From contig PXBQ01000250.1 in the NCBI GenBank assembly GCA_003566875.1, positions 1-7,001 of the forward strand: a stretch of DNA of 7,001 bases, in the 5' to 3' direction. A program made the translations under genes and the position numbers. Positions 5,616 through 7,001 of this stretch are shown here, piece by piece; position 1 is the stretch's first letter, and each line of letters starts with the position of its first letter. Below the pieces are notes generated by a model. The model did no database searches. It saw only the letters and a list, made by a program, of their open reading frames with translations, and was not told where the DNA came from. This DNA comes from Spirochaetaceae bacterium. GTDB taxonomy: Bacteria; Spirochaetota; Spirochaetia; DSM-27196; PXBQ01.

Positions 5616-7001
5616 CTACTCTTTTTGGTCCAGAATCGCTTCGATTCCGTGGATCGGGATCATGATCCAGTCGGGGCGATTGTTCAGCTCGTATCCGATC
5701 TCGTATACCGCCTTCTCGAGAAGAAAAGTCTCGAGGAGCACCGCGAAGTCCGCGTCGTCGGTCGGGACGATGTGGCTCTCGCCCATCGCGCTCCGGTAAA
5801 CCTGAAGGTACGTTCCCGCGGTGTACGTAAACCAGAGGTCTGCCCAGTTCTTGAGGTTCTCGTAATCGGCTCCGTGCCGGACCCCCCTGAGGAACACCGC
5901 ACCGTGCGCCGCGTAGTGAAACGATCTCACCATTCCCGCGACATCGCGCAGCGGTGATTGTTTCAAACGCCGTTCGCTGATCGGTCGCGCCGGTTCGCCC
6001 TCAAAATCGATCACGATGAAGTCCTTCCCGTTATGGAGAACTTGCCCGAGGTGGTAGTCGCCGTGCGTCCGCGTCTTGAGGCCAGGGATCTTGCGGCTCG
6101 ATACCGAACGGATCCGTCCGAGAATCTCGCTCTTACGCGCGAGAACCCGGGATATCGCGTCGGAAACCGAACCCGGGGCGCCGTCGGAACCCGCGTCGTT
6201 GAACCGAGCGCCGGAGGTTTCGAGTTCTCCCAGCGTTTTCATGACCATACCACGAATCGCCTGGTGCAGTGACTTCTGGTACAAGAGCGAAAACGGCTCG
6301 GGTGTGAGCGCTTTGTTCCCGGCGAGCGACGCGAGCGACTGGTGCAGTTCCGCGGTGCGTACGCCGAGAACCTTGACCATCTCGAGATACTGAGCGCCGA
6401 TAAAATCCTGAATGCCGATCGGAATCTCGTCCGGGTCGACCGAGTATAGATCCGTTTCGACGTTTGCCTCGACAGGAAGCGACTCGCCGTACGTGAGCGC
6501 GTTTTCGTACGATCGCTCGATGTTGTTGAGAGTGTACGTCCAGCCGTCGGTCTCGTTCGGTACGAACCCGAGCAGAAGACCGATCGTCGTCGCCTTCTTC
6601 GCGCTGTCTTCCCACTCGATCGATCCCGCGTAAGGCGGCAGGTTCCGGAACTGCGTCGATTCGGTGATCGCGCGCGACAACTCGACGTCGGGGTTCACTC
6701 CCGCCTCGAGCCGCCGGTACAACTTCAGGAAGTACTTGTCTCCGTACAAGATCGCTGTGTTGCTTTGATCGGCCTTGAAAACGTTCGACCGTACCGGCGG
6801 GTCGTCACCGTCGAGCACGCGGGCAAACTCGGCGCCGCGGACACCGACGATCCGGCCGTCCGCGAAGCGCTTTGCGCGACGTCGCGCGATGTGGTCGAGC
6901 AAAAGCTCCCGAAACACCTCGCTGTACACCGCGTCGTGAAGAATGCCTTCCTCGTCGCGGGTCGTGAGGTACGCGAGTACACCTTCCGGTGCCTCTCTGA
7001 A
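5616..7001 (-). CDS. mak: Maltokinase, possibly the C-terminal half of a TreS-maltokinase fusion (partial, runs off right edge)
   Basis: The family phosphorylates maltose with ATP to maltose-1-phosphate, the donor for GlgE. The frame is open from the edge to the TAG at 5616-5618, giving 461 residues. A GTG at 6929 is an internal codon, not a start: the 24 residues before it continue the fold, and LHDAVYSEVFRELLLDHI is the known N-cap segment of maltokinases. Counting from the first visible residue, conserved parts are KADQSNTAILYGD (about 76-88), the nucleotide-binding lysine in FLKLYRRLEAGVNPDVEL (about 91-108), the catalytic loop HGDYHLGQVL (313-322), the metal-binding IDFEGEPARP (331-340), and a C-terminus with ELNNRPDWIMIPIHGI typical of the family. 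The N-terminal cap is incomplete, so at least about 100 residues are missing. In many bacteria this domain is fused behind trehalose synthase (TreS), and the sequence style fits that form, but the window cannot show it. The gene lies 2 nt upstream of glgB in the same operon. Confidence 0.9.
   Translation of the reverse strand, partial: FREAPEGVLAYLTTRDEEGILHDAVYSEVFRELLLDHIARRRAKRFADGRIVGVRGAEFARVLDGDDPPVRSNVFKADQSNTAILYGDKYFLKLYRRLEAGVNPDVELSRAITESTQFRNLPPYAGSIEWEDSAKKATTIGLLLGFVPNETDGWTYTLNNIERSYENALTYGESLPVEANVETDLYSVDPDEIPIGIQDFIGAQYLEMVKVLGVRTAELHQSLASLAGNKALTPEPFSLLYQKSLHQAIRGMVMKTLGELETSGARFNDAGSDGAPGSVSDAISRVLARKSEILGRIRSVSSRKIPGLKTRTHGDYHLGQVLHNGKDFIVIDFEGEPARPISERRLKQSPLRDVAGMVRSFHYAAHGAVFLRGVRHGADYENLKNWADLWFTYTAGTYLQVYRSAMGESHIVPTDDADFAVLLETFLLEKAVYEIGYELNNRPDWIMIPIHGIEAILDQKE

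Noticed and set aside
6133..6615. A 160-codon minus-strand frame within the maltokinase gene
   Set aside because: It is an overlapping frame on the same strand as the kinase, very Arg-rich, with no domain. The kinase frame carries all the conserved motifs.
5616..6929. A complete 437-residue kinase starting at GTG 6929
   Set aside because: The 24 upstream in-frame codons belong to the maltokinase N-cap fold, and a GTG start here would cut that subdomain. The gene continues past the right edge.

Overview
The window is almost fully coding and GC-rich (about 60% by eye). It holds two gene sets that face each other: a plus-strand block at 1-3568 and a minus-strand block at 3607-7001, separated by only 38 bases. 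A signal-peptide-bearing outer-membrane usher implies a diderm (Gram-negative type) bacterium. Nothing in the sequence fixes the phylum. A spirochaete or deltaproteobacterial-type lineage would fit the gene content, but that is a guess.

Plus strand: this is the distal part of a chaperone-usher pilus operon. It holds the 3' end of a probable periplasmic chaperone (1-198), a complete fimbrial usher (176-2605) and a complete two-domain spore-coat-U-type (SCPU) subunit (2606-3568). The order chaperone, usher, two-domain terminal subunit matches csuC-csuD-csuE of the archaic (Csu-type) pili. The genes are tightly coupled: the first two overlap by 23 nt, and the usher stop codon directly abuts the subunit ATG. 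The major pilin genes would lie to the left, outside the window. The expected job is secretion and assembly of a surface fibre, with the last gene as probable tip adhesin.

Minus strand: a maltokinase domain (cut by the right edge, stop at 5616) is followed after 2 nt by a complete glycogen branching enzyme, glgB (start 5613, stop 3607). The maltokinase may be the C-terminal half of a trehalose synthase-maltokinase fusion. The pair fits the GlgE route, in which trehalose becomes maltose, then maltose-1-phosphate, then linear alpha-1,4-glucan, which GlgB branches. The glgE gene and the rest of treS/mak would lie to the right.

No RNA genes, insertion sequences, CRISPR arrays or attachment sites were seen. 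Promoters for both operons must lie outside the window. The only intergenic stretch (3569-3606) holds a short GC hairpin without a U-tract. I found no clearly undescribed system. The most interesting items are the archaic-type pilus locus whose visible mature proteins contain no cysteine, the TTG start inside the upstream gene, and the A8 tract in the low-complexity N-terminal extension of GlgB.
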